From positions 1 through 42,716 of the forward strand of contig DHSM01000002.1 in NCBI GenBank assembly GCA_002408465.1: a stretch of 42,716 nt of DNA, written 5' to 3'. How positions within the stretch are numbered: position 1 is the first letter of the stretch; each line of letters opens with the position of its first letter. A program made the position numbers and the translations under genes. Under the pieces are notes generated by a model. That model did no database searches. It was not told the origin of the DNA and was given only the letters and a program-made list of their open reading frames with translations. This document shows positions 15,016 to 23,404 of the stretch, one piece after another. The DNA comes from Firmicutes bacterium UBA5286 (GTDB lineage Bacteria > Bacillota > Proteinivoracia > UBA4975).

Positions 15016-15052
15016 AAAGTAGCCAGTGGGGACTGTCCCCAATGGCTACTTT
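15016..15052. repeat. 37-bp near-perfect palindrome with GGGGACTGTCCCC core (REP-like)
   Basis: Outer arms AAAGTAGCCA/TGGCTACTTT (10 bp, perfect) and inner arms GGGGAC/GTCCCC around a single T. It sits at the truncated end of the ABC ATPase relic. Read on the minus strand it ends in TTTTTCC and could also terminate transcription. A partial copy is at 41062-41080. Confidence 0.65.
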
Positions 15053-15267
15053 ATGGCGGCTTTTAAACAGGTCGAAGCCCGCGATCCGGATGCTGCTGTT
15101 TTTCTGGGAAGACAAGATTGGCAATGCATTTCATTGTGGTGCTCTTGCCGGAACCGTTAGGGCCAATAAAGCCGACAATTTCACTGACGTTGAATGAAAA
15201 AAACGTTCTTTAAGATATGGTGTCTGCCGTAATGCTTATTGAGGTTGCTGACAATGATTTCACTCAC
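15041..15267 (-). pseudogene. Decayed ABC transporter ATP-binding protein (N-terminal fragment)
   Basis: Read from GTG 15267, the minus strand encodes MSEIIVSNLNKHYGRHHILK, the usual start of an ABC ATPase. A frameshift near 15200 follows, then the Walker A segment VGFIGPNGSGKSTTMKCIAN. A second frameshift near 15120 comes before SSIRIAGFDLFKSRHKV. The frame is then lost at the palindrome 15016-15052. The Q-loop, signature motif, Walker B and switch histidine are all missing, so it cannot work. It is most like the ATPases of drug or bacteriocin exporters (BcrA/CcmA type). No partner permease remains. Confidence 0.8.
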
Positions 15268-15332
15268 GATTATCCCCTTAGCTGGAACTCAAATCCTATT
15301 ATATGTCATACATAAAATAATCACCAGGAAAG

Positions 15333-15362
15333 CAAAAAAACAGAGAGCCACAGGGCCCTCTA
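15333..15362 (-). terminator. Terminator overlapping the degV stop codon
   Basis: On the minus strand AGAGGGCC-ctgt-GGCTCTCT is followed by GTTTTTTTG. The stem begins in the stop codon of the DegV gene. Confidence 0.75.
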
Positions 15363-16205
15363 TTTTTTTATAAACAATATGCCGATAGTGTTTGGCCCGC
15401 AATGGCTGGCGATTACACAGCCAGCCCTGGAGATTATTATCTCCTTGGCCTTGGTATGCTTCCGCAGTTCTGCCTGGAGGAAGGGGCCGTCGTCACTGAT
15501 GGAGTGGGTGACGAAGATCCGCTCTGGCGAGATATTGCCCTTTTGTGTCAGTGCAGTGTCCAGCAGGCCCTGGAGCGCTTTGGCACGGGTACCCCGGAAC
15601 TTTTGGGCTGGAATCATGCCCCCGTCTACGACTTTGATGGAGGGCCTGATTTTTAACATGCTGCCTACGAAGCGGGCGACTCCGGAACAGCGGCCGCCTT
15701 TGTGCAGATAGTCCAAGGTGTCGATTATAAATTCCGTTTCAACCTTGGGCACCAGCGCCCGGATCTTTTCGGCGATGGTATGAATGTCCAGACCTTCTGC
15801 GGCAAAATCCACTGCCCGCATGACCAGGAGACCAATCCCGGTGGACAGATTTTGGGAGTCTACCACTTCAATTCGTCCCTGGGGGAACTCCTGGGCCGCC
15901 AGCAAGGCATTGTTTAATGTAGTTGAAAACTTGGTGGAGAGACCAATATAAATGATATCTTCGCCTGCATCGATATGGGGTTTAAAGGCCTTGATGAAGT
16001 CTCCCGGGGAAGGGGCAGCAGTTTTCGGCAGTTTTCCGGTTTCCTCGACCTTTTTGTACAGATCCGGGGTGGTGATATCAGTTCCATCCCCATAGCTCTC
16101 ATCATTAAATAGAACGTATAAGGGCACGATACCAATTTGATGCTGTGCAATCAGGTCGAGGGGCAAGTCGCAAGTGCTATCTGAAAAGACCTTGACTTTT
16201 CCCAA
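15360..16205 (-). CDS. DegV family protein (fatty-acid-binding, FakB-type)
   Basis: 281 residues from TTG 16205 with AAAGGAGG 7 nt upstream. DegV signatures are plain: VFSDSTCDLP at the N-terminus, the TAAPSPGDF segment, IGLSTKFSTTLNNA, VVDSQNLSTGIGLLV and LHKGGRCSG. FakB proteins hold a fatty acid and present it to the FakA kinase for entry into phospholipid synthesis. No fakA is in the window, as is common. The gene is 37 bp downstream of the esterase-like gene and may share its transcript. Family sure; which fatty acid it binds cannot be read. Confidence 0.93.
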   Translation of the reverse strand: MGKVKVFSDSTCDLPLDLIAQHQIGIVPLYVLFNDESYGDGTDITTPDLYKKVEETGKLPKTAAPSPGDFIKAFKPHIDAGEDIIYIGLSTKFSTTLNNALLAAQEFPQGRIEVVDSQNLSTGIGLLVMRAVDFAAEGLDIHTIAEKIRALVPKVETEFIIDTLDYLHKGGRCSGVARFVGSMLKIRPSIKVVDGGMIPAQKFRGTRAKALQGLLDTALTQKGNISPERIFVTHSISDDGPFLQAELRKHTKAKEIIISRAGCVIASHCGPNTIGILFIKK

Positions 16206-16242
16206 AAAGAAACCTCCTTTCTCTAATATTATTTATCTCTGC

Positions 16243-17433
16243 TCACTGCGGAGGAGGCAGCAAATTAGGAGATGTGGGCTGGGAGTCTTTGATCATGAGC
16301 AAGTACTGATAATAATCTGTGGTTACGCCGCCGGTAGGATTGATTACAGTGTGAGTGTCCCAGGTAAATGGTGAATCTTCGCCGTCCAGCTTATATAAAG
16401 TATAGTCTGTTGTGGCGGTATTAATCAAGGGCAGAGGATCGATAACAAATTGAGCAAATATTCTGTAATATTCGTAACTGCCATAGTAAAACCTGAATTC
16501 GCTGTTATGGTAAAATGCGGCGATAGACACCACCTGGTCGCGAAGGGAAGAATCCTCCTGAACCAGGAGCATGCCAAGCCTGTCTGCATCAGCCAGATTG
16601 CCTGATTTTACTTGGCGCTGGTAGATATGCTCCATGGTAAAGTGGCCAAAATATTTGCCCTTGGGATTATTGTTATAGGCGGCAAGGAAGTTGGTATACA
16701 TTAACTTTTCCCGGTCAGGGAAAAAGTCTGATCTGAGGTTGGCGGAGACAGTATCTGTCAGGTTTTGCAATACCAGTTCAAATTTATGGATATTATCACC
16801 AAAAATATTTTCAAAAAGCCCTGGATCCTCGTGGTATTTGGCTTTCAGCCCCGTAACATACTTGTGCAGGGCTTTTGTTTCTCCCAGGTATCCTGTAACC
16901 GGATAATAATTTCCCAATTGATTGTCAGAGATGAAACAGAGATAGCTGATAGCTGTGCCAATCTGGTATTCCACGTCAATGCCGATGACAACAATTTTGT
17001 CCTCGGGGGAAAGTCCCTGATTATACTTATAGAGTCTCTCCCAAAACAGGCGATGTTCATTGCAGCTGCTGTTGGAGAATCTGATGCCATCCAGGGCCAT
17101 ATTCAAGAGGTCAGGGTTGCCGGTTTGCAGGTAGTCATTATATACTTGGGCGGTGGCGTAACCTGAGTCCAGAAGCAAGTACCTGACGCCAGCTTGTTTA
17201 TGGAGGGCAGTGAACAGGGCATAGTGCAGGTCATAGTTGGCGGTGGTGCCATGCCACTGTGCGCCAGAAAGAAAGACTTGGCAATTCAAATCTTCCCCCA
17301 GAAGACTAAGGTCCATATTTTCAAGGTCAAGGGATTGACTATTTTCAGCCAGGTAGGGAGCGACAATATCCGGTTGGTTGCCTGCGCTTAAGGAAAAGAT
17401 GCAGGCTAAAAGAATAACAAATACCTTTTTCAA
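16243..17433 (-). CDS. Exported erythromycin-esterase-like protein with altered active-site motif
   Basis: 396 residues. TTG 17433 follows GGAGGG by 6 nt. Residues 1-18 form a signal peptide. The order of elements recalls the erythromycin-esterase/ChaN-like superfamily: VFLSGAQWHGTTANYDLHYA (the family usually has 'LGExTHG' there), a helix, LLLDSGYATAQVYNDYL, and VVIGIDVEYQ (the family 'GxD' strand). The catalytic glutamate of LGExTHG is replaced (SGAQWHG), though the histidine stays. It may thus be an inactive or differently active relative. The C-terminus is proline-rich (SQPTSPNLLPPPQ). It lies upstream of the DegV gene. Superfamily placement is moderate; function unknown. Confidence 0.5.
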   Translation of the reverse strand: MKKVFVILLACIFSLSAGNQPDIVAPYLAENSQSLDLENMDLSLLGEDLNCQVFLSGAQWHGTTANYDLHYALFTALHKQAGVRYLLLDSGYATAQVYNDYLQTGNPDLLNMALDGIRFSNSSCNEHRLFWERLYKYNQGLSPEDKIVVIGIDVEYQIGTAISYLCFISDNQLGNYYPVTGYLGETKALHKYVTGLKAKYHEDPGLFENIFGDNIHKFELVLQNLTDTVSANLRSDFFPDREKLMYTNFLAAYNNNPKGKYFGHFTMEHIYQRQVKSGNLADADRLGMLLVQEDSSLRDQVVSIAAFYHNSEFRFYYGSYEYYRIFAQFVIDPLPLINTATTDYTLYKLDGEDSPFTWDTHTVINPTGGVTTDYYQYLLMIKDSQPTSPNLLPPPQ

Positions 17434-17524
17434 AATTATCCCTCCAATTGAAATTCTGTACCACTGATTGTAACATGTTTTAACAAAATTGGAGGTTACA
17501 ATGCTGTTACAACCTGGTTGTTAT

Positions 17525-19828
17525 TCAGCTTAAATCAGAAAGCAAGGGCTCAAGGTGGATGATGGCATTTGCTGTATACCGGGGGGCAGAGCGCAGCATG
17601 CGCTCATCCATAGTAAAGTAGAGGATTTGCCAGCCGGCTTTGACCAACTGGGCCAGTAAAGCCAGCATTCTTTCTATGCGTGTGGAATCAGCGCAGAGGT
17701 AAGCGTCATCCAGGAGGAGGAAGCCTGGGTTGTTTCCCAGCAGGTCCTGAGCCAGAGACAGGCGCAGGGCCAGATAAAGCTGATCATAGGTGCCCTGGCT
17801 GAGGGCAGAAGCCGGCAGCTCCAGCCCTTCCCGGTCTTCTACTTGGATGTTGAGCTTGCTATCCAGCATAACCCGAGTATATTTTCCGCCGGTGATGGCG
17901 CGGAAAATCTCTTGCACCGGCTTGTTTGGTCCAACCAAGTCAGACATTTTTTCCTGTTCCTCGGCCTCCAGGGTTTCGAGAATGCACATGAGTTCGCAGG
18001 CCGTGTCAAAAGTTTCGGTGACTTTGGCGGCAAAGAGCTCGAGGACCGAGGCGCTGTGGGCCAGCACTTCAAGGTCTGCAAACTGGGCCGGCAGCTTGAA
18101 ACCGGTTTCTTTTTCCAGTGGCAGGGACTGGCAGGCGGCGGCAAACTGGCTCAGCACAGACTGGTGGCGGCTGAGCTCCTGCTGCAATTCATCAATGGCG
18201 GTCAAAGCTCTGTCCTTGTCCTGACGCAACTGAGTTAATTGGCCGGCATCATAGGCAACGCCGGGATCAGCGGGAACGGGAATTTGCTGAAGGAGGCTTT
18301 GCCAGTCGCCAGTCCGTGCCGGCACCTGTTCAAAGGCGGTTTCCAGGCTCTGATGCAAATCGTCACATTGGGTCTGGGCTTTGTTGTATTGCTCCATCCG
18401 CTCGCCAAACTGGTGGAGGTCTTGGACAGCTAAGCGCTGCAATTCATTCTTAACTTCCTGTTCCAGTTCAGCAGCCAGGATGTTGGCCGCCCGGATGTTC
18501 TCCTCTAGATACAGCTTTTGGCTTTCAAAGTTGCGCACCTTTTCGCTGAGCTGCTGTTGCCGGGAACGGGCTTGGTCGATGTCTTCTTTTTCTTTGGCGG
18601 CAGCGGCGGCCAGCTCCTGAATGGTTTCGGAGATTATGCCTGCAGCTGCTCCTTGTTGAACAAGCTGATTATGCTTTTTTTGGTAAGAGCGGTTCTGCAA
18701 GCGGAGCAGGACTTCGCTGATCAGCAAGAGTATTGCTGCCCCCAAAGTCCAATAGGGCAGGGACTGGAGTTTTTCAGGCAGAGAATCTTGGGCAGCCAAA
18801 AGCATGCCGATACCTGTTACTGCCAAGAGGAGGAAGCTGAAACCTCTTAGGGGCAGCTTGGGGGGGGGAGGGGAAGTCTCTGCCGCTGTCAGCGTCTGCT
18901 GGGTTAGGTTGTCCAGAAGGAGTTTGCGGCCTTCCAAAGGCGTCAGTCTAACCTGGGATTCGGCCAATTCCGCAGTTGTCAGATTCAGGAGGGGGAGAAG
19001 CTTGCCCAACTTTTCTTTGCTTTCCCGAGCGGTATCGTTATTTGCTTTGCTTCTGCTTGCTTTATCTTGGAGCTGCATAAACTTGGTCTTGGAATAGGGC
19101 AGCAGACGGCTGGCCGCCTGGCTGCGGAGGGCATACTCATCCACCTGGCGACAAAGCTGGTCGTATTCTTCCCGTAATTTTGCCATTTCCTGGTCCTGTA
19201 TTTGCCGGTTGATTGCCTGCAAGAGGCGGCGGGATTCTTCCAGCCTTCTTTCCAGGGCATCCAGTTGGCCTGTCCGGGCTTGTTCCAGGTATTCCCGGAT
19301 TTCCGCCGCCAGTTTTTCCGCAGCAGCAACTTTGTCGCCTATCCAGTCAAAATCCTGGCTTTTGGAGAGTTGGGCTGCGGAAGAGGCTCTGGTCATGCGG
19401 CCCTGGTTGCGGACTATTTCCTTGAGCTTGGTCAGGCGGCGGCCTTCCATCCCTGTCAGCTGGTCGTTGATGCGGCTGAAATAGTCGGCCTGGCCGCTGA
19501 TTTGCAGATCCTTGTTGCGGATGACGAAGAGATTGCGCATGTCGCTGCTGCTTAAGCCGGTGACATCTTCCAGCAGGGTCTTGCCATCAAAAATATGTTC
19601 TTTGCCTTCGAAGGCCAGGGCGACTCTGCCCAGGGGCATGCCGGTTACCCGGTCGATATCTTTAAAATCTTTGAGGCGCTTGCCCAGCATCAGTTTGAGA
19701 ATTGCATCTATGAGCAGGGTCTTGCCGCTTTCATTGGGGCCATAGAAGACCTGCAGTCCCGGCTGAGGCCGATGCCGGACATCCCGTAGGGGACCGTAAT
19801 GGCTAATAGCTATTTCCCTGATTTCCAT
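17525..19828 (-). CDS. YhaN-like AAA ATPase with membrane-like segment in the coiled coil
   Basis: 767 residues from ATG 19828, one base after the nuclease stop; GGAGG lies 9 nt upstream inside that gene. It has an SMC/Rad50-type head: Walker A GPNESGKT (30-37), the ABC signature region ALSQGTYDQLYLALRLSL near 690 and Walker B FLLLDDAY near 725. Between them are long coiled coils (about 165-310 and 380-600). At the turn, where SbcC/Rad50 have a zinc hook, are two hydrophobic stretches (about 330-345 and 358-376) and no CxxC. Bacillus YhaN is similar in this. With the YhaO-type nuclease it should form an ATP-gated DNA-end processing complex, perhaps at the membrane. It is shorter than Bacillus YhaN. 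Confidence 0.82.
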   Translation of the reverse strand: MEIREIAISHYGPLRDVRHRPQPGLQVFYGPNESGKTLLIDAILKLMLGKRLKDFKDIDRVTGMPLGRVALAFEGKEHIFDGKTLLEDVTGLSSSDMRNLFVIRNKDLQISGQADYFSRINDQLTGMEGRRLTKLKEIVRNQGRMTRASSAAQLSKSQDFDWIGDKVAAAEKLAAEIREYLEQARTGQLDALERRLEESRRLLQAINRQIQDQEMAKLREEYDQLCRQVDEYALRSQAASRLLPYSKTKFMQLQDKASRSKANNDTARESKEKLGKLLPLLNLTTAELAESQVRLTPLEGRKLLLDNLTQQTLTAAETSPPPPKLPLRGFSFLLLAVTGIGMLLAAQDSLPEKLQSLPYWTLGAAILLLISEVLLRLQNRSYQKKHNQLVQQGAAAGIISETIQELAAAAAKEKEDIDQARSRQQQLSEKVRNFESQKLYLEENIRAANILAAELEQEVKNELQRLAVQDLHQFGERMEQYNKAQTQCDDLHQSLETAFEQVPARTGDWQSLLQQIPVPADPGVAYDAGQLTQLRQDKDRALTAIDELQQELSRHQSVLSQFAAACQSLPLEKETGFKLPAQFADLEVLAHSASVLELFAAKVTETFDTACELMCILETLEAEEQEKMSDLVGPNKPVQEIFRAITGGKYTRVMLDSKLNIQVEDREGLELPASALSQGTYDQLYLALRLSLAQDLLGNNPGFLLLDDAYLCADSTRIERMLALLAQLVKAGWQILYFTMDERMLRSAPRYTANAIIHLEPLLSDLS

Positions 19829-19829
19829 A

Positions 19830-20870
19830 TTACTTTTCCTCCGCAAGGACTTGGCTGAAGGCGTCCAGAAGCATGGATTCCATCAGCTCGGAATTTTCTT
19901 CGCCTTGGCCCATGCGCTGGCTGATTCTCTGGTACAGGGGATCGGCAAAAATTTGGCCGGCCCCCCGGAATAGAGGTTCCAGATGAGTGTTGGCCCTGCC
20001 GCGAAGCAACTGGTCAAGCCTGGCCTGGAGCAAGGTTTCCTTTTCCCGGGTGTATCCCCTGAGGCGTACGGTTAGGTTGCAGTACTCATCAGGGTGGGGG
20101 GTAAGCTCACGGGCCAGTTGGTCAAGAATTGCCTCGGTATTGGTGACCTTAAGAACGTACTCTAGAGTCTGGTAGTACCAGCTGTCCAAAAGCAGCGGTC
20201 TGCAGCCATTGGCGTCAATCAAGTTCACCGCCCGGCGCCCTTGTTCCCGGGTTGTAATTGAGACGGGAGAGCCGGGATAGACAAAGACCCCGCCGCAAGG
20301 CAGGATGCGCTGGCGGTAGCTGGCGTGAAAGTGGCCGGCCAGGATGTAGTCGTAGCCCAGTCCTGTCAGGGTTGCCTCGGTGACAGGCAGGTAGCGCAGG
20401 TCCTCGCCGCCATAATCTTCGTTGGTGTAGTGGGGCAATGACCAGGAGCAATGGAGCATGAGGATGTTTTTTTTGTCAGGGTCTGCCGCCTGGCGCAAAT
20501 CCTCTCTCAGGGAGACGAAGCTGCCTTCCCCATAGGGAACTGCAACTATTCGCCATCCATTTATGTCTACAAGAGAATAAGGTCTGGCAGTCAAAGCCCG
20601 GAATTCGGTGCCGTAAAAGGATTCTTCAGAAAATGCCCGCTGGTCGTGGTTGCCGGGGATGACCAGAACCTGAAAGGGCAGATTGCTGAACAGCCCTCGC
20701 ACAGTGCCCCGGAGCAGCTCGGCCTGATGGTCATCGTCAAAGAGGTCGCCGGCTACCAGCAACAGGTCGATGTTCTCATCCCGGCCATGCTGAAGAATTT
20801 TGCCAAGAGCTTCCAGGCGCCGGGGATGGTCGTTGCTGAGATGAATATCCGCTGTATGCAATATTTTCAT
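19830..20870 (-). CDS. YhaO/SbcD-like metallophosphoesterase (DNA repair exonuclease)
   Basis: 346 residues from ATG 20870; GGAGG lies 6 nt upstream, and an ATG at 20885 overlaps this site. The calcineurin-like metal motifs are in order: HTADIHLS, AGDLFDDD, IPGNHDQ, MLHCSWS and LAGHFH, so the two-metal centre is complete. Mre11/SbcD/YhaO enzymes trim DNA ends with a Rad50-like partner, here the next gene with a 1-bp gap. The C-terminal part (about 250-346) is the cap and ATPase-binding region. The pairing and order match yhaO-yhaN of Bacillus. Confidence 0.88.
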   Translation of the reverse strand: MKILHTADIHLSNDHPRRLEALGKILQHGRDENIDLLLVAGDLFDDDHQAELLRGTVRGLFSNLPFQVLVIPGNHDQRAFSEESFYGTEFRALTARPYSLVDINGWRIVAVPYGEGSFVSLREDLRQAADPDKKNILMLHCSWSLPHYTNEDYGGEDLRYLPVTEATLTGLGYDYILAGHFHASYRQRILPCGGVFVYPGSPVSITTREQGRRAVNLIDANGCRPLLLDSWYYQTLEYVLKVTNTEAILDQLARELTPHPDEYCNLTVRLRGYTREKETLLQARLDQLLRGRANTHLEPLFRGAGQIFADPLYQRISQRMGQGEENSELMESMLLDAFSQVLAEEK

Positions 20871-20948
20871 GCCGCACCTCCTCATAATCTATCTATAATA
20901 AACTTCGCCATTCCCGGCAGGTTTCCCTGCCGGAGGGCTTTGTAATTA

Positions 20949-20972
20949 AATAATGCCCGGGCGGGCATTATT
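20949..20972 (-). terminator. Terminator overlapping the glycosylase stop
   Basis: AATAATGCCC and GGGCATTATT arms with a 4-nt loop; T-rich on both sides. The stem includes the stop codon of the glycosylase gene. A second hairpin (CCGGCAGG/CCTGCCGG) follows at about 20912-20932. Confidence 0.65.
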
Positions 20973-21546
20973 TTTTGGAGATAAATTTGTTGTCGGCGAG
21001 ATAAAAACGGTAGGGCAGGCTTTGCCCGGCGCTGATGCCAATGCGGGCAGCGGCAACGCTGGATTTAGGCTGTGAGCCTGCCAGGATATAGATTGTCTCC
21101 CCTGCCAAGTTGATGCCATCCTCAATGGTTGTAATATCCAGGGCCTGGCAGAGCCGGGCAGGGCCGGAACAGAGGAGTTTGACATCCTTAGTCCGGCGTG
21201 ATTCCTCCATGAGGGAGATGCCTGCGATGGGTTCCAGGGCCCGGATGAGCACAGCCTCCCCAATCCCTTCCTCAGCAGTGACCACGTTAAAGCAGTAATG
21301 CATGCCGTAGATAAAGTAGACATAGGCTGTCCCTGCTGGCCCGAACATGGACGCGTTTCGCCGGGTCTTGCCCCGGCTGGCATGGCAGGCGGGATCATTT
21401 TTGGTATAAGCTTCCGTTTCGACGATGATGCCGGCCCTGTCTCCCTGGGGGCTGCGGCGCACCAGCACTTGTCCCAGCAGGCTGCGGGCAACCGTCAGGG
21501 TGGGGGCGGCGTAAAAATGTTTGTCAAGTTTCACAGTCTTCTTCAC
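20968..21546 (-). CDS. 3-methyladenine DNA glycosylase (AAG/MPG family)
   Basis: 192 residues, the usual length for bacterial AAG proteins. The GTG start at 21546 is taken; a second GTG four codons later is possible because AGGAG lies 11 nt before it. Family signatures are the catalytic glutamate in VETEAY, ACHASRGKTRRNASMFGPAG, YVYFIYGMHYCFNVV (the strand with the intercalating tyrosine region) and VLIRALEP. It removes alkylated purines such as 3-methyladenine and hypoxanthine from DNA and starts base excision repair. It lies upstream of the YhaO/YhaN pair in the same direction, separated by a terminator. Confidence 0.93.
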   Translation of the reverse strand: MKKTVKLDKHFYAAPTLTVARSLLGQVLVRRSPQGDRAGIIVETEAYTKNDPACHASRGKTRRNASMFGPAGTAYVYFIYGMHYCFNVVTAEEGIGEAVLIRALEPIAGISLMEESRRTKDVKLLCSGPARLCQALDITTIEDGINLAGETIYILAGSQPKSSVAAARIGISAGQSLPYRFYLADNKFISKK

Positions 21547-21809
21547 TCCTCGCTAATTTTAACACAGCAGCTCGGGGGTTGCTATGTATGTTGCCAGCAG
21601 CCGGGATGAGGAAGTATGCCCAATTTGCGGCCGGGACAAGTCCTAGGGTTCACTAAGGTTTCCAATCTGGAATATACTGGAGAAACCAGAAAGAAGGCCT
21701 TGAGCTGTCGATGTAACCAATTTGTCAGCGAAGATTAAGCTTGTGAAAGAGGATTCCTGGCGGGGTTTGTCGAAAGCATAAAATTAACTCCGGAGAAAGG
21801 AGAGTTTTC

Positions 21810-23150
21810 ATGGCTAGAAAAAGTTTATGGGCAGGAGCAATTCTGCTGGTTATAGCTTTATTTGCCGGCTCTGCTTGGTGGCTGCTGACTCCCCGCTGGG
21901 TTTATCAGGTGTCTGTAGAAGGCAGTCCCGTGGGGATGGTGAAAAACCTAGAAGAGTACAAGCAGATCATTGAAGAAATACAGACCAGGGCGGAAGAGCG
22001 GTGGGATTGTGAGCTGGTCATGAATGAAGAGATTACTGCCACCCGGGTCCGCATGTGGTCTCCCCAACTGTCTCCCGCTTCAGTCCGTGCAGGCATTGAG
22101 ACGGCAGCCACATACAAGACCAAGGGCTGGGCAATTGTCATCAATGGTGACACTGTTGCTATTGTCGACCGGGAGCAGACCGCCAAGGACATTCTCGAAG
22201 CGGTAAAGGCCCAATATTTGAGTCAGGACAAGAATTGTTCCCTGGTTTCGGTGGACCTGCAGGAAGCGGTCAGCATCGAGAGTACAGCCGTCACTCCCGA
22301 TGTCTTGATGGATAAAGAGGCCGTCCTCGCTACGCTGGTCTGCGGCCAGGAAGAAATTAAATCTTATGTGGTAAAGCGTGGGGATACCCTGTCGGGAATT
22401 TCCCGTTCACATAGTGTGCTTGTGGATACCCTCCGGGATGCCAACGCAATTGAGGGCGATGCCATCCATGTTGGACAGGTCCTTAGTTTGCAGACCAGCA
22501 AAGCCCTGCTTCACGTCAAGACTGTCGAAGAAGTTGCAGTCACTGAAACCATTGCCCGTTCTATCAAGTACAAGGCCAATCCGGACAAGTCGGTCCGTGC
22601 TGACCAGGTAGCTGATGCCGGCTCTGACGGCAGCCGCCAGGTCATATACCAGGTGGACAAAGTCAACGGCAATGAAATCAGGCGCAAGCAGATTAATGCA
22701 ACAGTGACCAAAGAGCCGCAGGCAAAGGTAATAATGACGGGAATTGGCTACTGGCCGGCCCGGCCTACAGGCATGTTTCGCTTCCCTGTCAATGGGGGAA
22801 CCATTTCTTCTCGTTTTGGAGAACGCCGTTCCTACGGTCCCCATCGGGGTGTGGACATAGCCAATCCCCGGGGCACTCCGATCTATGCCGCCGCCAATGG
22901 CACTGTTACCGACAAGACCAGGGGTTCATCCTATGGCCGATACATAGTCCTTCAGCATGCCAACGGCTACTCCACCCTCTATGCCCATTTGAGCGAGTTT
23001 GCCAGTTCTCTGCGGGTGGGCAGTTCGGTGGTCAGGGGCCAGGTGATTGGCTGGGTGGGCAATAGCGGCAGGAGCTCCGGTCCCCATTTGCATTGGGAAG
23101 TCAGGCGCTATGGTGAAGCCCTCAATCCCTTAAACTTTTTTGGCAACTAA
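21810..23150 (+). CDS. Membrane-anchored LysM-G5-M23 peptidoglycan endopeptidase
   Basis: 446 residues; AAAGGAGAG precedes the ATG. One N-terminal membrane helix (about 8-27) puts the rest outside. An unassigned region (30-180) is followed by a LysM wall-binding domain (about 188-233, SYVVKRGDTLSGISRSHSV), a G5 domain (about 237-310, VEEVAVTETIARSIKY) and an M23 lysostaphin-type peptidase (about 322-440). The zinc ligands and catalytic His are in HRGVDIA and GPHLHWEVR, with YAHLS between, so the site is complete. It should cut peptide crosslinks in peptidoglycan during growth or sporulation. This architecture is common in Clostridia. Monocistronic. Confidence 0.92.
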   Translation: MARKSLWAGAILLVIALFAGSAWWLLTPRWVYQVSVEGSPVGMVKNLEEYKQIIEEIQTRAEERWDCELVMNEEITATRVRMWSPQLSPASVRAGIETAATYKTKGWAIVINGDTVAIVDREQTAKDILEAVKAQYLSQDKNCSLVSVDLQEAVSIESTAVTPDVLMDKEAVLATLVCGQEEIKSYVVKRGDTLSGISRSHSVLVDTLRDANAIEGDAIHVGQVLSLQTSKALLHVKTVEEVAVTETIARSIKYKANPDKSVRADQVADAGSDGSRQVIYQVDKVNGNEIRRKQINATVTKEPQAKVIMTGIGYWPARPTGMFRFPVNGGTISSRFGERRSYGPHRGVDIANPRGTPIYAAANGTVTDKTRGSSYGRYIVLQHANGYSTLYAHLSEFASSLRVGSSVVRGQVIGWVGNSGRSSGPHLHWEVRRYGEALNPLNFFGN

Positions 23151-23153
23151 AAT

Positions 23154-23180
23154 ACAGCCCGCCGATTGGCGGGCTGTTTC
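23154..23180 (+). terminator. Terminator of the M23 peptidase gene
   Basis: A perfect 10-bp GC-rich stem ACAGCCCGCC with a 4-nt loop, then TTTC, 3 bp after the stop codon. Confidence 0.8.
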
Positions 23181-23190
23181 TATGGGGCAT

Positions 23191-23210
23191 AAAGAAAGCC
23201 CCTTGGGGGC
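23191..23210 (-). terminator. Terminator downstream of the small basic peptide gene
   Basis: On the minus strand GCCCC-caa-GGGGC is followed by TTTCTTTAT. It would end the aldo/keto reductase-small peptide transcript. Confidence 0.5.
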
Positions 23211-23260
23211 GAAAAAAACCATTTATAGCGGCGCATTTACGCGCTTTCTGGAGGGTGAAA

Positions 23261-23329
23261 CTATTTTTTCTTGGGTGCTGGTTTTTTGGCCGGAGCTGCT
23301 TTTTTTTGAGCCGGTTTCTTATCTGCCAT
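23261..23329 (-). CDS. 22-residue Lys/Ala/Pro-rich peptide
   Basis: ATG 23329 has a good ribosome site (GGAGGG, 7-nt spacing) and the frame ends at TAG 23261-23263. The peptide starts MADKKPAQKKAA and ends PAPKKK: almost only Lys, Ala and Pro, with one acidic residue, so strongly basic and disordered. It resembles the PAKK tails of histone-H1-like or AlgP-like bacterial proteins, where they bind nucleic acid, but here it stands alone. It is 75 bp downstream of the Fe-S aldo/keto reductase on the same strand and is followed by a terminator. Expression is not shown; the ribosome site plus the biased composition support it. Confidence 0.5.
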   Translation of the reverse strand: MADKKPAQKKAAPAKKPAPKKK

Positions 23330-23404
23330 TTACATTCCCTCCACAGAAATACTTCAAGTACATAATAGCAGAATCTGTCATCATTGCAAGCCGTCAGGCT
23401 ATTT

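Noticed and set aside
21584..21646. 20-residue frame with CPICGRDKS, followed in another frame by an open stretch with CRC
   Set aside because: It looks like a zinc-ribbon relic, but there is no ribosome site and the frame breaks; too weak to call. The rest of 21547-21809 shows no gene.
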